This document shows positions 18,362 to 27,219 of a DNA stretch of 64,000 nucleotides, in pieces. Within the stretch, counting starts at the first letter, position 1. Each line of letters begins with the position of its first letter. The notes under the pieces were generated by a model, which searched no databases, was not told where the DNA came from, and saw nothing but the letters and a program-made list of their open reading frames with translations. The translations under genes and the position numbers were made by a program. The stretch comes from Austwickia sp. TVS 96-490-7B (GTDB lineage: Bacteria; Actinomycetota; Actinomycetes; Actinomycetales; Dermatophilaceae): the NCBI RefSeq assembly GCF_019331795.1, contig NZ_JAHPZL010000003.1:491877-555876 (forward strand), written 5' to 3'.

Positions 18362-18512
18362 CGTCGCAACCCTCGTTCACTGCCGCCCTCACCGGACGGC
18401 TGCCACCCCGCCGATGACGCACCGACGGGGAGGGCAACCTGTCGGGTCGCCCATCGTCCCCATCCTTGCCGCTCACCCAGGTTGCCGACCATCCGTCGGC
18501 CGGTAGAAAACC

Positions 18513-18524
18513 GATATATACCGG
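18513..18524. promoter_or_regulatory. TATATA dyad element upstream of nrfH
   Basis: gatatataccgg at 18513-18524 lies inside the imperfect palindrome ccgatatataccgg, about 150 bases upstream of nrfH. A related element occurs upstream of the ccs operon. It is a candidate operator or an extended -10 region for nrfHA. Confidence 0.35.
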
Positions 18525-18545
18525 AGCCCCCCACCACTATGCCGT

Positions 18546-19247
18546 TCAGCTGCGGGATGGTAGTCCCAGGCCCTGCCGGACGATGTACGCCGCCGCCTGG
18601 ATGCGATTATCCATTCCCAACTTCTGCAACGCATTATGGACGTGATTCTTCACGGTCCCCTCAGTGATCGACAACCGGGCGCCGATCTCTTTATTGGTCA
18701 ATCCGTCAGCGACCAACCGCATAATTTCCAGCTCCCGATGGGATAACCCCGGGTCGGTCGCCGCGACAGCCGGAGCATGGGGCGAGCGGCCTCCCTCCCG
18801 CAACTCCACCAACAACCGCCCCACCAAGGCCGGAGATACCGGGGTCTCATCTCGCATCACGGAACGCAGCATGTCAAACAGCTGCTCCGGGCGGAGATCC
18901 TTCAATAAATACCCGTGGACTCCCAACCGGATCGCCTCAAAAAGCTTGTCGTCCTGTTCACAGACGGTGAGCATGATGACCTTCACCGCGGGCATCTGAT
19001 CCCGCAGGATCCGGGCAGCCTCCACCCCGTCCATCACCGGCATTTCCAGGTCCATCACCACCAGGTCCGGGCGCAACGCCCGCGCCTGCTCGATGCCATC
19101 CAAGCCGTTGGCAGCCTCGCCAGCCACCTCAAAATCGTCTTGCCCGTTGATGAGCGCCGCTACCGCGCTGCGGAACAGCGTCTGATCGTCAACCAATAAC
19201 ACCCGAACCGGGTCTCCCGGCCCCCGATAACGTGGGGTGATGATCAT
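18546..19247 (-). CDS. NarL/LuxR-family response regulator
   Basis: The protein has 233 residues from the ATG at 19247. That ATG overlaps the TGA of the kinase gene as ATGA, which fixes the start. The receiver domain (about residues 15-135) begins VRVLLVDDQTLF and holds the phosphoacceptor in LVVMDLEMPVMDG, then LKDLRPEQL. The C-terminal LuxR-type helix-turn-helix reads LSHRELEIMRLVADGLTNKEI...TEGTVKNHV. It should dimerise and bind DNA when phosphorylated by the upstream kinase. It is next to nrfH, so control of nrfHA is a natural proposal. However, a two-component pair often lies at this chromosomal position in other actinobacteria too, to my recollection. Confidence 0.92.
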   Translation of the reverse strand: MIITPRYRGPGDPVRVLLVDDQTLFRSAVAALINGQDDFEVAGEAANGLDGIEQARALRPDLVVMDLEMPVMDGVEAARILRDQMPAVKVIMLTVCEQDDKLFEAIRLGVHGYLLKDLRPEQLFDMLRSVMRDETPVSPALVGRLLVELREGGRSPHAPAVAATDPGLSHRELEIMRLVADGLTNKEIGARLSITEGTVKNHVHNALQKLGMDNRIQAAAYIVRQGLGLPSRS

Positions 19248-20716
19248 GCGTGAACCCTCTCCCTGCCCTGCCCAAGATGACATCGGGGCACTGCAACCCG
19301 TACCCGGGTGCCCCGACCCGGCGCCGCATCGATCGTCAACCTGCCACCGGCGAGCTGAGTGCGCTCCTGCATCGACCGCAACCCAAAACCATCCGATCCC
19401 ATCGCGACCCGGTCGAGGTCAAAGCCTCGGCCGTCGTCCTCGACCTCAAACAACACCGTCTCGGCACTCTGAGAAACCCGGACCACCGCACACTCCGCCG
19501 CGGCATGCTTGCGGATATTGGTCAACGCCTCCTGCACCACACGGATCACTTGAACCTCGCCATGCGGCGACAACGCAGGATCAGCCACCAAACCAGTGTC
19601 TAGCCGGGCATCGATACCCGCCTGACGGGCGTATTTGGCGACATATGTGCGCAAGCTCTCCAACAACCCATGATCCTCACGAGGCGTCGTCCGCAACCCC
19701 AGAATCGCTTCTCGGACATCCCGATACGCGTCATGGCACAGATCCGCGACTGCCTCAATTTCTTCGACAACACCGGGGCGCGCCGCCACTTTCGGGTCGC
19801 CCGCCAAAGCCAGCAGTCGCAGGTGACTCGCTCCGAGGACCTGGGCCAGGCTGTCGTGCATCTCCCGAGCGATCCGATCCCGCTCGGCGAGCGTCGCCGC
19901 ATGCCTGGTGCGCTCCCCGACCTCAGCCTGCTCCAACGCGATCGCCGCCAAATCAGCTAAAGCACGAACGGTGCTCGACTGCCCCGACTCGGCCACATCA
20001 GGTCCAGCAGATCGAGCCACCCACAGCTGCCCCCACCGGCCAGCCCGCCCTTGCACTTCGGCCTGCGTCAGATCCGCCCCACACCACACCTCAGCAGGGC
20101 AGTCCGGACCGCCCGCACGGCATCCCCGAATCCCCCCGTCATAGACACAGGTCCGCCCCCCAATGACGCTGCCCGCCACACCATGTCCCGCTGATCCCGG
20201 ACGCAAGCCGATATCCAAGCACACACCGGCATCTCGTCCAGTCAGCAGCTCCTGGGCTCCGCTTGCCACCGCGGACAATGTCGCGGTGGTGTCCTCATGG
20301 CGGGCGATTCGCCACAGGACGTCACACACCATTTCGCTGTGGCGACGGCTCCGGTCGAGATCTTCGATGAGGGCCGCACGCTCCTGCAACGCCCGATCCA
20401 ACTCGGCGTGACGGGCCATTAACAGCCGGTGTTCGCGGCGTACCGTCAACGCCATCGCCGACCCGAAGACCACCACCCCGAGAACGGTCACCACATCCAG
20501 AAAGATCTGCGCCCAATCAGGCCACAGCACCGCCCGCACATGCGGACGGGCCAACGCCAGCAGCACTAAAAACACCACCGGAATAGCGATTCCTGCGAAT
20601 GCCAGGCGATGCAGCCACCATTCCCCCTGGGCATCGCCCCCCGGACGGAACCGGGACAGAACCCCACGAGGTGTCGTCCCCGGAGAGCAGCGCTCGGACC
20701 GGACGTCCGTCCCCAT
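19244..20716 (-). CDS. NarL-partner sensor histidine kinase with Cys-rich GAF-like region
   Basis: Starting at the ATG at 20716, behind a GAGGAGGGG site, gives 490 residues. Two membrane helices (about residues 39-57 and 69-91) are followed by a coiled coil (about 95-125). A GAF-like cytosolic domain (about 130-265) comes next, then a HisKA_3 domain with phosphoacceptor His287 in EMHDSLAQ, and a C-terminal HATPase. The GAF-like region contains Cys190-x8-Cys199-x6-Cys206-x5-Cys212 in a short loop, which could bind a metal, an iron-sulfur cluster or a redox signal. It is coupled to the downstream response regulator by an ATGA overlap. The signal is unknown. Confidence 0.9.
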   Translation of the reverse strand: MGTDVRSERCSPGTTPRGVLSRFRPGGDAQGEWWLHRLAFAGIAIPVVFLVLLALARPHVRAVLWPDWAQIFLDVVTVLGVVVFGSAMALTVRREHRLLMARHAELDRALQERAALIEDLDRSRRHSEMVCDVLWRIARHEDTTATLSAVASGAQELLTGRDAGVCLDIGLRPGSAGHGVAGSVIGGRTCVYDGGIRGCRAGGPDCPAEVWCGADLTQAEVQGRAGRWGQLWVARSAGPDVAESGQSSTVRALADLAAIALEQAEVGERTRHAATLAERDRIAREMHDSLAQVLGASHLRLLALAGDPKVAARPGVVEEIEAVADLCHDAYRDVREAILGLRTTPREDHGLLESLRTYVAKYARQAGIDARLDTGLVADPALSPHGEVQVIRVVQEALTNIRKHAAAECAVVRVSQSAETVLFEVEDDGRGFDLDRVAMGSDGFGLRSMQERTQLAGGRLTIDAAPGRGTRVRVAVPRCHLGQGRERVHA

Positions 20717-20861
20717 GCTCCCCTCCTCACCAGCACCATCGGGAATGTTCCTTTGATTCCTAGATATTAATGCTCCAGCCGACACCCGTAGCGCAACAAC
20801 GCCCGCCGACCCGGGGAAACACCCCGACCCCGCCACGGAACACACCACCTAGGCTGTACCC

Positions 20862-22046
20862 ATGCCCGCACCGACCACCGGACCCGAAATCGTCGTCGGC
20901 ATCGGAGCGGCCGCCCGCTGGTGCTCCGACATCGTCCTGGAACTCGGCGAAGACCACCCCACCGCTCACGGACTGCTCCGCCTCGCCGTGCACCTCGACG
21001 GCGACAACCCCGCCGACGCCCGCATCGTCACCGCCGAACCCCTGGTCGGCCACCTCCACCGAGGCGTCGAAAAGCTCTTCGAGGTGCGCGACTACCGCGC
21101 CATCCTCGCTCTCGCCAACCGACACGACTGGCACTCGTCGTACGCCGGTGAACTCGGCATCGCACTCGGCGTGGAAGCCATGTTGGGCCTTGAAGTCCCC
21201 GCCCGCGCCACCTGGTTGCGCACCCTGCTCGCCGAATACACCCGGATCATCCACCATCTGACCTTCCTGGCCCACGCTCCCCTCCCCGGCGGTCTTCTCC
21301 CAGATGACGACACCCTCCACCAGCTCCGCGAACGTCTCGTCACCGGCCTAGAAAGCGCCACCGGCGGCCGGATGCACCCGATGGTGCTGCGCATCGGCGG
21401 GCTGGTCGCTGACATGCCAGCCGGATGGTTCGCCCAGGTCGAGGAGGACGTCGCCGCAGTCCGGGCCGCACTCCCCCGCCTCCAGGACGCCCTGGTCTCC
21501 CCTCGCGTTGTCACGGCCACCCGCGGAATCGGCGTCCTCGACGCCACCACCGCCACCGCCTACGGCGCACTGGGAGTGATCTCTCGAGCCGCTGGATTGG
21601 CCACTGACCTCCGCCGCGACGAACCGTACCTGGCGTACGACGTCCTCTTCGGCCCGGACGGACCGGGTCGGGTCGTCACCGCCGAACACGGTGACACCCT
21701 CGCTCGATGGGACGTCCTGGCTGGCCAGTGCGCTGTCTCCATCGACCTGGTCACCGCCTGCTTGGACGAACTACGCCAGATGGCACCAGGACCCGTCGAT
21801 GTCCGGCTCCCGAAGGTGCTCAGAGTCCCCGAAGGTTCCCACTACGTGTCCACCGAAGCCCCCGCGGGACACGCCGGATACCTCATCGTCTCTCGCGGTG
21901 AGAAAACCCCCTGGCGGCTCGCGATGCGCACCCCCTCGTTTGCTGCAGCGTCAGCACTCCCCCACGTCCTGCCTGGTCACCGAATCGCTGACCTCGCGCC
22001 GATCATCGGATCGCTCTGTCTCGTCGTCGGAGACATCGACCGTTAA
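20862..22046 (+). CDS. Stand-alone NuoD-like (complex I 49-kDa subunit) protein
   Basis: This 394-residue protein is homologous to NuoD and [NiFe]-hydrogenase large subunits. The segment DHPTAHGLLRLAVHLDGD corresponds to the conserved quinone-site HPSTHG...LDG region of NuoD, and HRGVEKLFE and the RHDWHSSYAGE-type region follow. The gene is outside any nuo operon. In actinobacteria such paralogues sit near a MidA-like methyltransferase, which is also present in this window about 10 kb upstream. Whether it works in a complex I variant or alone is unknown. It is divergent from the histidine kinase, and its stop lies 15 bases from the convergent DUF3180 gene. Confidence 0.8.
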   Translation: MPAPTTGPEIVVGIGAAARWCSDIVLELGEDHPTAHGLLRLAVHLDGDNPADARIVTAEPLVGHLHRGVEKLFEVRDYRAILALANRHDWHSSYAGELGIALGVEAMLGLEVPARATWLRTLLAEYTRIIHHLTFLAHAPLPGGLLPDDDTLHQLRERLVTGLESATGGRMHPMVLRIGGLVADMPAGWFAQVEEDVAAVRAALPRLQDALVSPRVVTATRGIGVLDATTATAYGALGVISRAAGLATDLRRDEPYLAYDVLFGPDGPGRVVTAEHGDTLARWDVLAGQCAVSIDLVTACLDELRQMAPGPVDVRLPKVLRVPEGSHYVSTEAPAGHAGYLIVSRGEKTPWRLAMRTPSFAAASALPHVLPGHRIADLAPIIGSLCLVVGDIDR

Positions 22047-22061
22047 CCCTGGCGCAGATAT

Positions 22062-22556
22062 TCACCGAGACGGGCCGGCGTGATCCTCGGGATCATCCGC
22101 AGGCGGGTCGATCCGGCACCACGACTGCACCATCAAACCCACCACCACCATCACCGCCCCCACCACCACATAGGCAGCGGCGCTTCCCATCCCAGCCCGA
22201 ACTGTCGCTGACGCCCCATCCGGGGCGAGGACCGCCGCATTCGCCGCATACCACCCGGCCACGACCGCTCCGGCCAACGCACTCGCCCGCGCCAGGATCA
22301 ACGTGCGAAACGCCCGCAGCGGATCCAACCGTCGAGTCAGTTTTCCCCGCTTCCACAGCCGGATGGGCCAGGCAGCCACGACCAACCCGACCATGATGAC
22401 CACCAGCAGCGCCGCACCCGGCCACCGCGGCAAGGGCATCCGACCCACCTGGTCGTTGACAACCCGCTGCACCAGATAGCCCACCGAGCCGGCCAGCAGG
22501 AAAGCCCACCCGATCGTCCGACCCTGCAACCCCTGCCTCTCGGAAGAACCGCTCAC
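22062..22556 (-). CDS. DUF3180 membrane protein
   Basis: Starting at the GTG at 22556, which overlaps the folK stop as GTGA, gives 164 residues. Four hydrophobic helices are seen, near residues 15-30, 45-65, 88-110 and 120-145. The tail is hydrophilic (PADDPEDHAGPSR). DUF3180 proteins are found almost only in actinobacteria and nearly always follow folK. No biochemical role is known. It is the last gene of the folE-folP-folBK operon and converges with the nuoD-like gene. Confidence 0.82.
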   Translation of the reverse strand: MSGSSERQGLQGRTIGWAFLLAGSVGYLVQRVVNDQVGRMPLPRWPGAALLVVIMVGLVVAAWPIRLWKRGKLTRRLDPLRAFRTLILARASALAGAVVAGWYAANAAVLAPDGASATVRAGMGSAAAYVVVGAVMVVVGLMVQSWCRIDPPADDPEDHAGPSR

Positions 22557-23455
22557 GACATCGCCTCCGGCGCGGCCATCACCATCACCGACGCTGCCAC
22601 ACTCTGCGGCCATGCCGGCCCCGGACGTACCCCGGACACGTCCAACCCCGCCACAGCCTGGGCCACCGCCTCATGTGAGGGATCTGCCACTGACCACGGC
22701 ACCATCACAAAAGCCCGCTCCCAGGCCCGCGGATGCGGCAGCATCAGCTCCGGATCATCGCTGCGCACCTGACCACCCTGACGCGGGTCGACGTACTGAA
22801 TGAGGTCTAGATCCAGCGTGCGCGCCCCCCAACGCACCGCCCGTTGTCGACCATGCACCGCCTCGATCTCATGCAGCCAGGACAACACCGTCCTGGGCGC
22901 TGACCTGGTCCGCAACACGGCCACCGCATTGAGATACGTCGGCTGACCCGCGGGACCACCCACCGGGTCAGTACGCCACAACGGCGATACCCTGAGCAGA
23001 TCGACCCCAGGCAGGTCCCCGATACGGCGGATCGCATCGGCGAGGCGCTCCTGCGGCGACGACAGATTAGCTCCCAAAGCCACCACCACCTCCGCCTGCC
23101 GTTCCCGACGCACCGACACTGACACATCGCCGAAGGGCACCCCCACTGGGGCTTGCGGCTTATGCACTGTCACCGTGGTCGCCTCCATCAACGGAGACGC
23201 CAACACCTCCTCAGCCACCTGTTCAGCGAGATGTTCAATCAGGTCAACCGGTGCGCCAGCGACGACCGCCACCGCACGATGCGCGACCTCGGCATAACTG
23301 ACGGTGTCCGCAAGCCGATCCGAATGACCAGCCCAGCTCAGATCCACCTCCATGTCGATGTCCACCAGGAACGGTTGAGGTGCCGTTTTTTCCTCCGGCA
23401 GCACACCGTGACAGGCATCGACCCGCATCCCACGCAGACTGATCCGATCAGTCAT
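22553..23455 (-). CDS. folK: Bifunctional dihydroneopterin aldolase / HPPK (FolB-FolK fusion)
   Basis: This single 300-residue chain joins two folate enzymes. Residues about 1-118 are FolB ([22 protein letters not shown], with the conserved glutamate and lysine sites HGV.PEE and VHKPQAP). Residues about 122-290 are 6-hydroxymethyl-7,8-dihydropterin pyrophosphokinase (ALGANLSSPQERL...RWGARTLDLDLIQY...LPHPR). The fusion converts dihydroneopterin to hydroxymethyldihydropterin and then activates it with ATP. The start overlaps the folP stop by four bases. Fused FolBK proteins are common in Micrococcales and related groups. Confidence 0.93.
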   Translation of the reverse strand: MTDRISLRGMRVDACHGVLPEEKTAPQPFLVDIDMEVDLSWAGHSDRLADTVSYAEVAHRAVAVVAGAPVDLIEHLAEQVAEEVLASPLMEATTVTVHKPQAPVGVPFGDVSVSVRRERQAEVVVALGANLSSPQERLADAIRRIGDLPGVDLLRVSPLWRTDPVGGPAGQPTYLNAVAVLRTRSAPRTVLSWLHEIEAVHGRQRAVRWGARTLDLDLIQYVDPRQGGQVRSDDPELMLPHPRAWERAFVMVPWSVADPSHEAVAQAVAGLDVSGVRPGPAWPQSVAASVMVMAAPEAMS

Positions 23456-24351
23456 CGCTGATCCTCCCTGGCCGCTGATCCTGCGCCTTCACGACGCACC
23501 AGGTCAGCAGCGCGCATCCGCTCCACCACGCGGATCGCCGCGACCGATGCCGCGACATCATGCACCCGGACCGCCCACGCGCCAGCCTGCGCAGCGACCA
23601 CGCTGATCGCCCCAGTCGCCGCGTCACGCTCTAGCGGTGGCGCCGGACGTCCCTGCGCATCGGCCATCAACATCCCCAAAAACGCCTTCCGGGAAGCACC
23701 GACCACCATCGGCAACCCCAAATCGTCCAGGTCATTGAGGTGAGCCAGCAATGTCCAGTTGTGGTCCGCAGTCTTGCTGAAACCCAATCCCGGATCCACC
23801 ACCAATCGGTCCCGGCCGATCCCGGCAGCCAACGCCGCCTCCACCCGAGACCCCAGCTCAGCGCGCACCTCCCGCACGACATCGTCGTACGTCGCCAGCT
23901 GCTGCATCACCGCACCATGGGCTCGCCAATGCATGAGGATGTACGGCGCACCGCTGCGCGCCACCACGTCACACATGTCCGGGTCAGCCAAGCCACCACT
24001 GACGTCGTTCACGATCTGAGCGCCAACGTCCAATGCCGCCTGAGCCACCTCAGCGCGCATCGTGTCCACCGACACGACCGCCCCGTGCTCGGCAAGACGA
24101 CGAATCACCGGCACCACCCGGCGTAACTCCTCATCCTGCTCTGGCCGTTGAGAACCCGGCCGCGTCGATTCCCCCCCGACGTCGAGGATGTCAGCGCCCG
24201 CAGCAAGCAGCTCCAGGCCGTGGGCCACCGCTGCGTCTTCGTCGAGCCAGAGACCACCATCACTGAAGGAGTCCGGAGTGACATTGACCACCCCCATCAC
24301 CTGGGTGCGAGGCACATCGCCCGGGGAAAAAGACACCATCAAACCGGTCAC
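23452..24351 (-). CDS. folP: Dihydropteroate synthase
   Basis: This is a 299-residue TIM-barrel enzyme. The first signature is [16 protein letters not shown], and the pterin-site segments [16 protein letters not shown] and NDVSGG follow. [11 protein letters not shown] and a late conserved RVHDV region complete the family pattern. It condenses hydroxymethyldihydropterin pyrophosphate with p-aminobenzoate and is the sulfonamide target. The GTG at 24351 overlaps the folE stop as GTGA; an ATG 12 bases downstream is an alternative start. It is the second gene of the fol operon. Confidence 0.95.
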   Translation of the reverse strand: MTGLMVSFSPGDVPRTQVMGVVNVTPDSFSDGGLWLDEDAAVAHGLELLAAGADILDVGGESTRPGSQRPEQDEELRRVVPVIRRLAEHGAVVSVDTMRAEVAQAALDVGAQIVNDVSGGLADPDMCDVVARSGAPYILMHWRAHGAVMQQLATYDDVVREVRAELGSRVEAALAAGIGRDRLVVDPGLGFSKTADHNWTLLAHLNDLDDLGLPMVVGASRKAFLGMLMADAQGRPAPPLERDAATGAISVVAAQAGAWAVRVHDVAASVAAIRVVERMRAADLVRREGAGSAAREDQR

Positions 24352-25007
24352 CTTCCGCCGTGCAAGATCAGTCCCATCGCCTCAGCCCGGGTCTCCGGAC
24401 GACGCAGCGAACCTCGAACCGCCGACGTGGTGGTGCGGGCCCCGGGTTTTTTCACCCCACGCATCGACATGCACAGGTGTTCTGCCTCGACGACGACGAT
24501 GACACCTTGGGCCTGTAAGTGGGTGACCAGGGCATCCGCGATCTGGGTGGTGAGTCGTTCCTGGACCTGAGGTCGTTTAGCGAAACAGTCAACCAGCCTG
24601 GCCAATTTAGACAGCCCGGTGACCTGACCACTGCGATCCGGGATATACCCGACGTGGGCGACACCGTGGAAAGGCAACAGATGGTGTTCGCAGGTACTCA
24701 ACACCTCAATGTCCCGGACCAGGATCAATTCGTCGTGGTCGATCTCGAAGCGACGTTCCAGGATGTCTTCCGGACTCTGGTCACGTCCAGAAAACATCTC
24801 TGCGTAAGCCCGAGCGACCCGTCTCGGAGTGTCCCGCAGACCGTCACGATCAGGGTCCTCGCCCAGCGCTGAGAGCAACTCACGCACTGCGGCCTCAGCC
24901 CGAACGAGGTCAACTGCCCGGGAAGCGACCGGACTGACAGCGGCGGCGGTGCCCCCTGAAGCAGGGGCACCGCCTTCAGTGAGCTGATCAGCCACCGATC
25001 CGTCCAT
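24348..25007 (-). CDS. folE: GTP cyclohydrolase I
   Basis: The 219-residue protein has the zinc site of Fol[11 protein letters not shown], with Cys and His ligands, and the second cysteine in [31 protein letters not shown] is the usual core helix. It opens the GTP ring to give dihydroneopterin triphosphate, the first step of folate synthesis. The N-terminal 35 residues are Ala/Gly-rich and poorly conserved. The start overlaps the ftsH end by 20 bases, so the fol genes are probably co-transcribed with ftsH. Confidence 0.95.
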   Translation of the reverse strand: MDGSVADQLTEGGAPASGGTAAAVSPVASRAVDLVRAEAAVRELLSALGEDPDRDGLRDTPRRVARAYAEMFSGRDQSPEDILERRFEIDHDELILVRDIEVLSTCEHHLLPFHGVAHVGYIPDRSGQVTGLSKLARLVDCFAKRPQVQERLTTQIADALVTHLQAQGVIVVVEAEHLCMSMRGVKKPGARTTTSAVRGSLRRPETRAEAMGLILHGGR

Positions 25008-27009
25008 CCGGTGGGTTCTGCACGATCACCGCCGGTGGGTGTTCCTCACCTGGTGCCGGTCGGTCTGGGTCCTCACCACGGTCTAGGGCCGCGCGTTCGG
25101 CCGGAGTCAGGACCGGAGGGATTTCGCTGACCGTACGGCGCTCGCTGGACAGCCACACCTGGCGGCGAGGCTGCTTGCGCACTGGGGCGAAGATCTCCGC
25201 GAGCTGCTCCGCTCCCAAGGTCTCCTTGTCGAGGAGTTCGAGGACCAGATGATCGAGGATGTCGCGGTTTTCGTGGAGGATGTGCCACGCCTCGTCGTGC
25301 GCGGCCTCGATGAGTCGACGAATCTCCTCATCGACGATCGTGGCCAGGCCTTCGGAATAGTCGCGCTGATGACCCATGTCACGGCCGAGGAACACCTCGC
25401 CGTTGTCCTGGCCGAGGCGAATCGCGCCGATCCGTTCGCTCATTCCGAACTGGGTGACCATCTTGCGGGCCATCCCAGTGGCCTTCTCGATGTCGTTGGC
25501 GGCACCGCTCGTCGGGTCGTGGTAGATGATCTCTTCCGCGACGCGGCCGCCGAGAGCGTAGGCCAGCTGGTCGAGCATCTCGTTGCGCGACTGGCTGTAC
25601 TTGTCCTCCAACGGCAACACCATGGTGTATCCCAGCGCCCGTCCGCGCGGCAGGATGGTCACCTTGGTGACCGGGTCGGTGTGATTGAGCGCAGCTGCCA
25701 CCAGGGCGTGCCCGCCCTCGTGGTAGGCCGTCATCTTCTTTTCCTTGTTGCTCATCAGCCGGGTGCGCCGTTGCGGACCAGCAACGACCCGGTCGATGGC
25801 TTCGTCGAGCGCCCGGTCGTCGATGAGTTGGGCGTTGGAACGAGCAGTCAACAATGCCGCTTCGTTGAGCACATTCGCCAGGTCAGCACCGGTGAATCCC
25901 GGCGTACGACGAGCTACCGCGAGCAGGTCAACCCCTGGCGCCAATGGTTTACCCCGACCGTGGACCTGAAGGATCGCGTGACGGCCCAACATGTCGGGCG
26001 CCTCCACCGCGATCTGACGGTCGAATCGACCAGGGCGCAGCAGCGCCGGATCGAGGATGTCGGGCCGGTTGGTGGCGGCGATGAGGATGACGTTCTGACG
26101 GGCGTTGAAGCCGTCCATCTCCACCAGCAACTGGTTAAGGGTCTGCTCACGTTCATCGTGCCCGCCGCCGAGGCCAGCGCCGCGGTGGCGACCGACGGCG
26201 TCGATCTCGTCGACGAAGACGATGGCCGGGGCATTCTGCTTGGCCTGGTCAAACAAGTCACGCACTCGGCTCGCACCGACACCGACAAACATTTCGACGA
26301 AGTCGGATCCAGAGATCGAGTAGAACGGCACTCCAGCTTCGCCAGCGACGGCGCGAGCCAGGAGGGTTTTACCAGTACCGGGAGGTCCATAGAGCAGGAC
26401 GCCTCGGGGGATCTTCGCACCGACAGCCTGGAACTTGCCGGACTCGGCGAGGAACTCCTTGATCTCGGTGAGTTCTTCGATGGCTTCGTCGGCACCAGCG
26501 ACATCGGCGAAGGTCACCGGCTCGGTGTTCTTGTCCGCGAGCTTGGCCCGCGACTTGCCGAACTGCATGATCCGGCCGCCGCCACCTTGTGCCTGGTTCA
26601 TCATCCAGATGAAGAACCCAATCAGCAGCAGTGTCGGCAGGAAATTGGTCAACAGAATTGACCAGACCGACGACTGCGGCGGCTGGTCGTTGTAGCCGTT
26701 CGGGGGCTGTTTAGCCTTCAGCTCACCCAGCAGCGACTCACCGCGCTGGGGGATGTAGAGCGTGTAGACCTTGTCGACGTTTTTCAGGTCACCGACGTCC
26801 TGCTTGTTTTTCAGGGTGAGTTCCAGCCGGTCGTTGTCGACGAAAACTGCCGACTGGACCTGACCGGAGTTGATCAGTTGCTCAGCCTGATATGTCTTGA
26901 CCTGGGCGAACCCTCCCCCTGGCACCAGCAGATACATCGCCATCAAGACGATGCAAAGGGTGACCACGGCGATCGGGATCGACAACCTGGGGATGCGTTT
27001 GGCGTTCAT
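24988..27009 (-). CDS. ftsH: ATP-dependent zinc metalloprotease FtsH
   Basis: The ATG at 27009 gives 673 residues, normal for FtsH; longer frames begin with an unsupported TTG. There are two membrane helices (about residues 10-30 and 116-136) around a small external domain. The AAA module has Walker A GPPGTGKT at about 208 and Walker [12 protein letters not shown]. The second region of homology follows, then the zinc motif HEGGH. The C-terminal tail is rich in Pro/Glu/Arg. FtsH extracts and degrades damaged membrane proteins and short-lived cytosolic regulators. It is the first gene of the ftsH-folE-folP-folBK-DUF3180 unit. Confidence 0.96.
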   Translation of the reverse strand: MNAKRIPRLSIPIAVVTLCIVLMAMYLLVPGGGFAQVKTYQAEQLINSGQVQSAVFVDNDRLELTLKNKQDVGDLKNVDKVYTLYIPQRGESLLGELKAKQPPNGYNDQPPQSSVWSILLTNFLPTLLLIGFFIWMMNQAQGGGGRIMQFGKSRAKLADKNTEPVTFADVAGADEAIEELTEIKEFLAESGKFQAVGAKIPRGVLLYGPPGTGKTLLARAVAGEAGVPFYSISGSDFVEMFVGVGASRVRDLFDQAKQNAPAIVFVDEIDAVGRHRGAGLGGGHDEREQTLNQLLVEMDGFNARQNVILIAATNRPDILDPALLRPGRFDRQIAVEAPDMLGRHAILQVHGRGKPLAPGVDLLAVARRTPGFTGADLANVLNEAALLTARSNAQLIDDRALDEAIDRVVAGPQRRTRLMSNKEKKMTAYHEGGHALVAAALNHTDPVTKVTILPRGRALGYTMVLPLEDKYSQSRNEMLDQLAYALGGRVAEEIIYHDPTSGAANDIEKATGMARKMVTQFGMSERIGAIRLGQDNGEVFLGRDMGHQRDYSEGLATIVDEEIRRLIEAAHDEAWHILHENRDILDHLVLELLDKETLGAEQLAEIFAPVRKQPRRQVWLSSERRTVSEIPPVLTPAERAALDRGEDPDRPAPGEEHPPAVIVQNPPDGRIGG

Positions 27010-27139
27010 CTTCAGGGCAGCGCCCCGGACCTCCTGCTCGTGACAGCATTCACCGGGCGCCTGCCGCGGCTCCTCGCACGGTACACGAGCCGGGCCACGC
27101 CCCTCACCAGGTGACAACGGTCCGGACCGCCATCATGTT

Positions 27140-27214
27140 CCGTCACGGACCGTAGACATCCCCGTGAACCCACTATCGGTGGGCGCCAAGGGCCGTCGTA
27201 CCGGTCCGTGACGG
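27140..27214. repeat. Long-spaced inverted repeat between ftsH and the P-type ATPase
   Basis: ccgtcacggaccg at 27140-27152 and cggtccgtgacgg at 27202-27214 are exact inverted copies with a 49-base spacer. The pair lies between the ATPase stop and the ftsH start. It could act as a terminator for the ATPase gene or as an operator pair for ftsH. Confidence 0.45.
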
Positions 27215-27219
27215 CCCGG

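Noticed and set aside
16865-18667. Plus-strand open frame of 600 codons opposite nrfHA
   Set aside because: The minus strand carries nine CXXCH heme motifs in two correctly sized proteins. The opposite frame is His/Arg-rich and spans both genes and the promoter.
25249-26661. Plus-strand open frame of 470 codons opposite ftsH
   Set aside because: ftsH motifs are complete on the other strand; the antisense frame has no ribosome binding site or domain.
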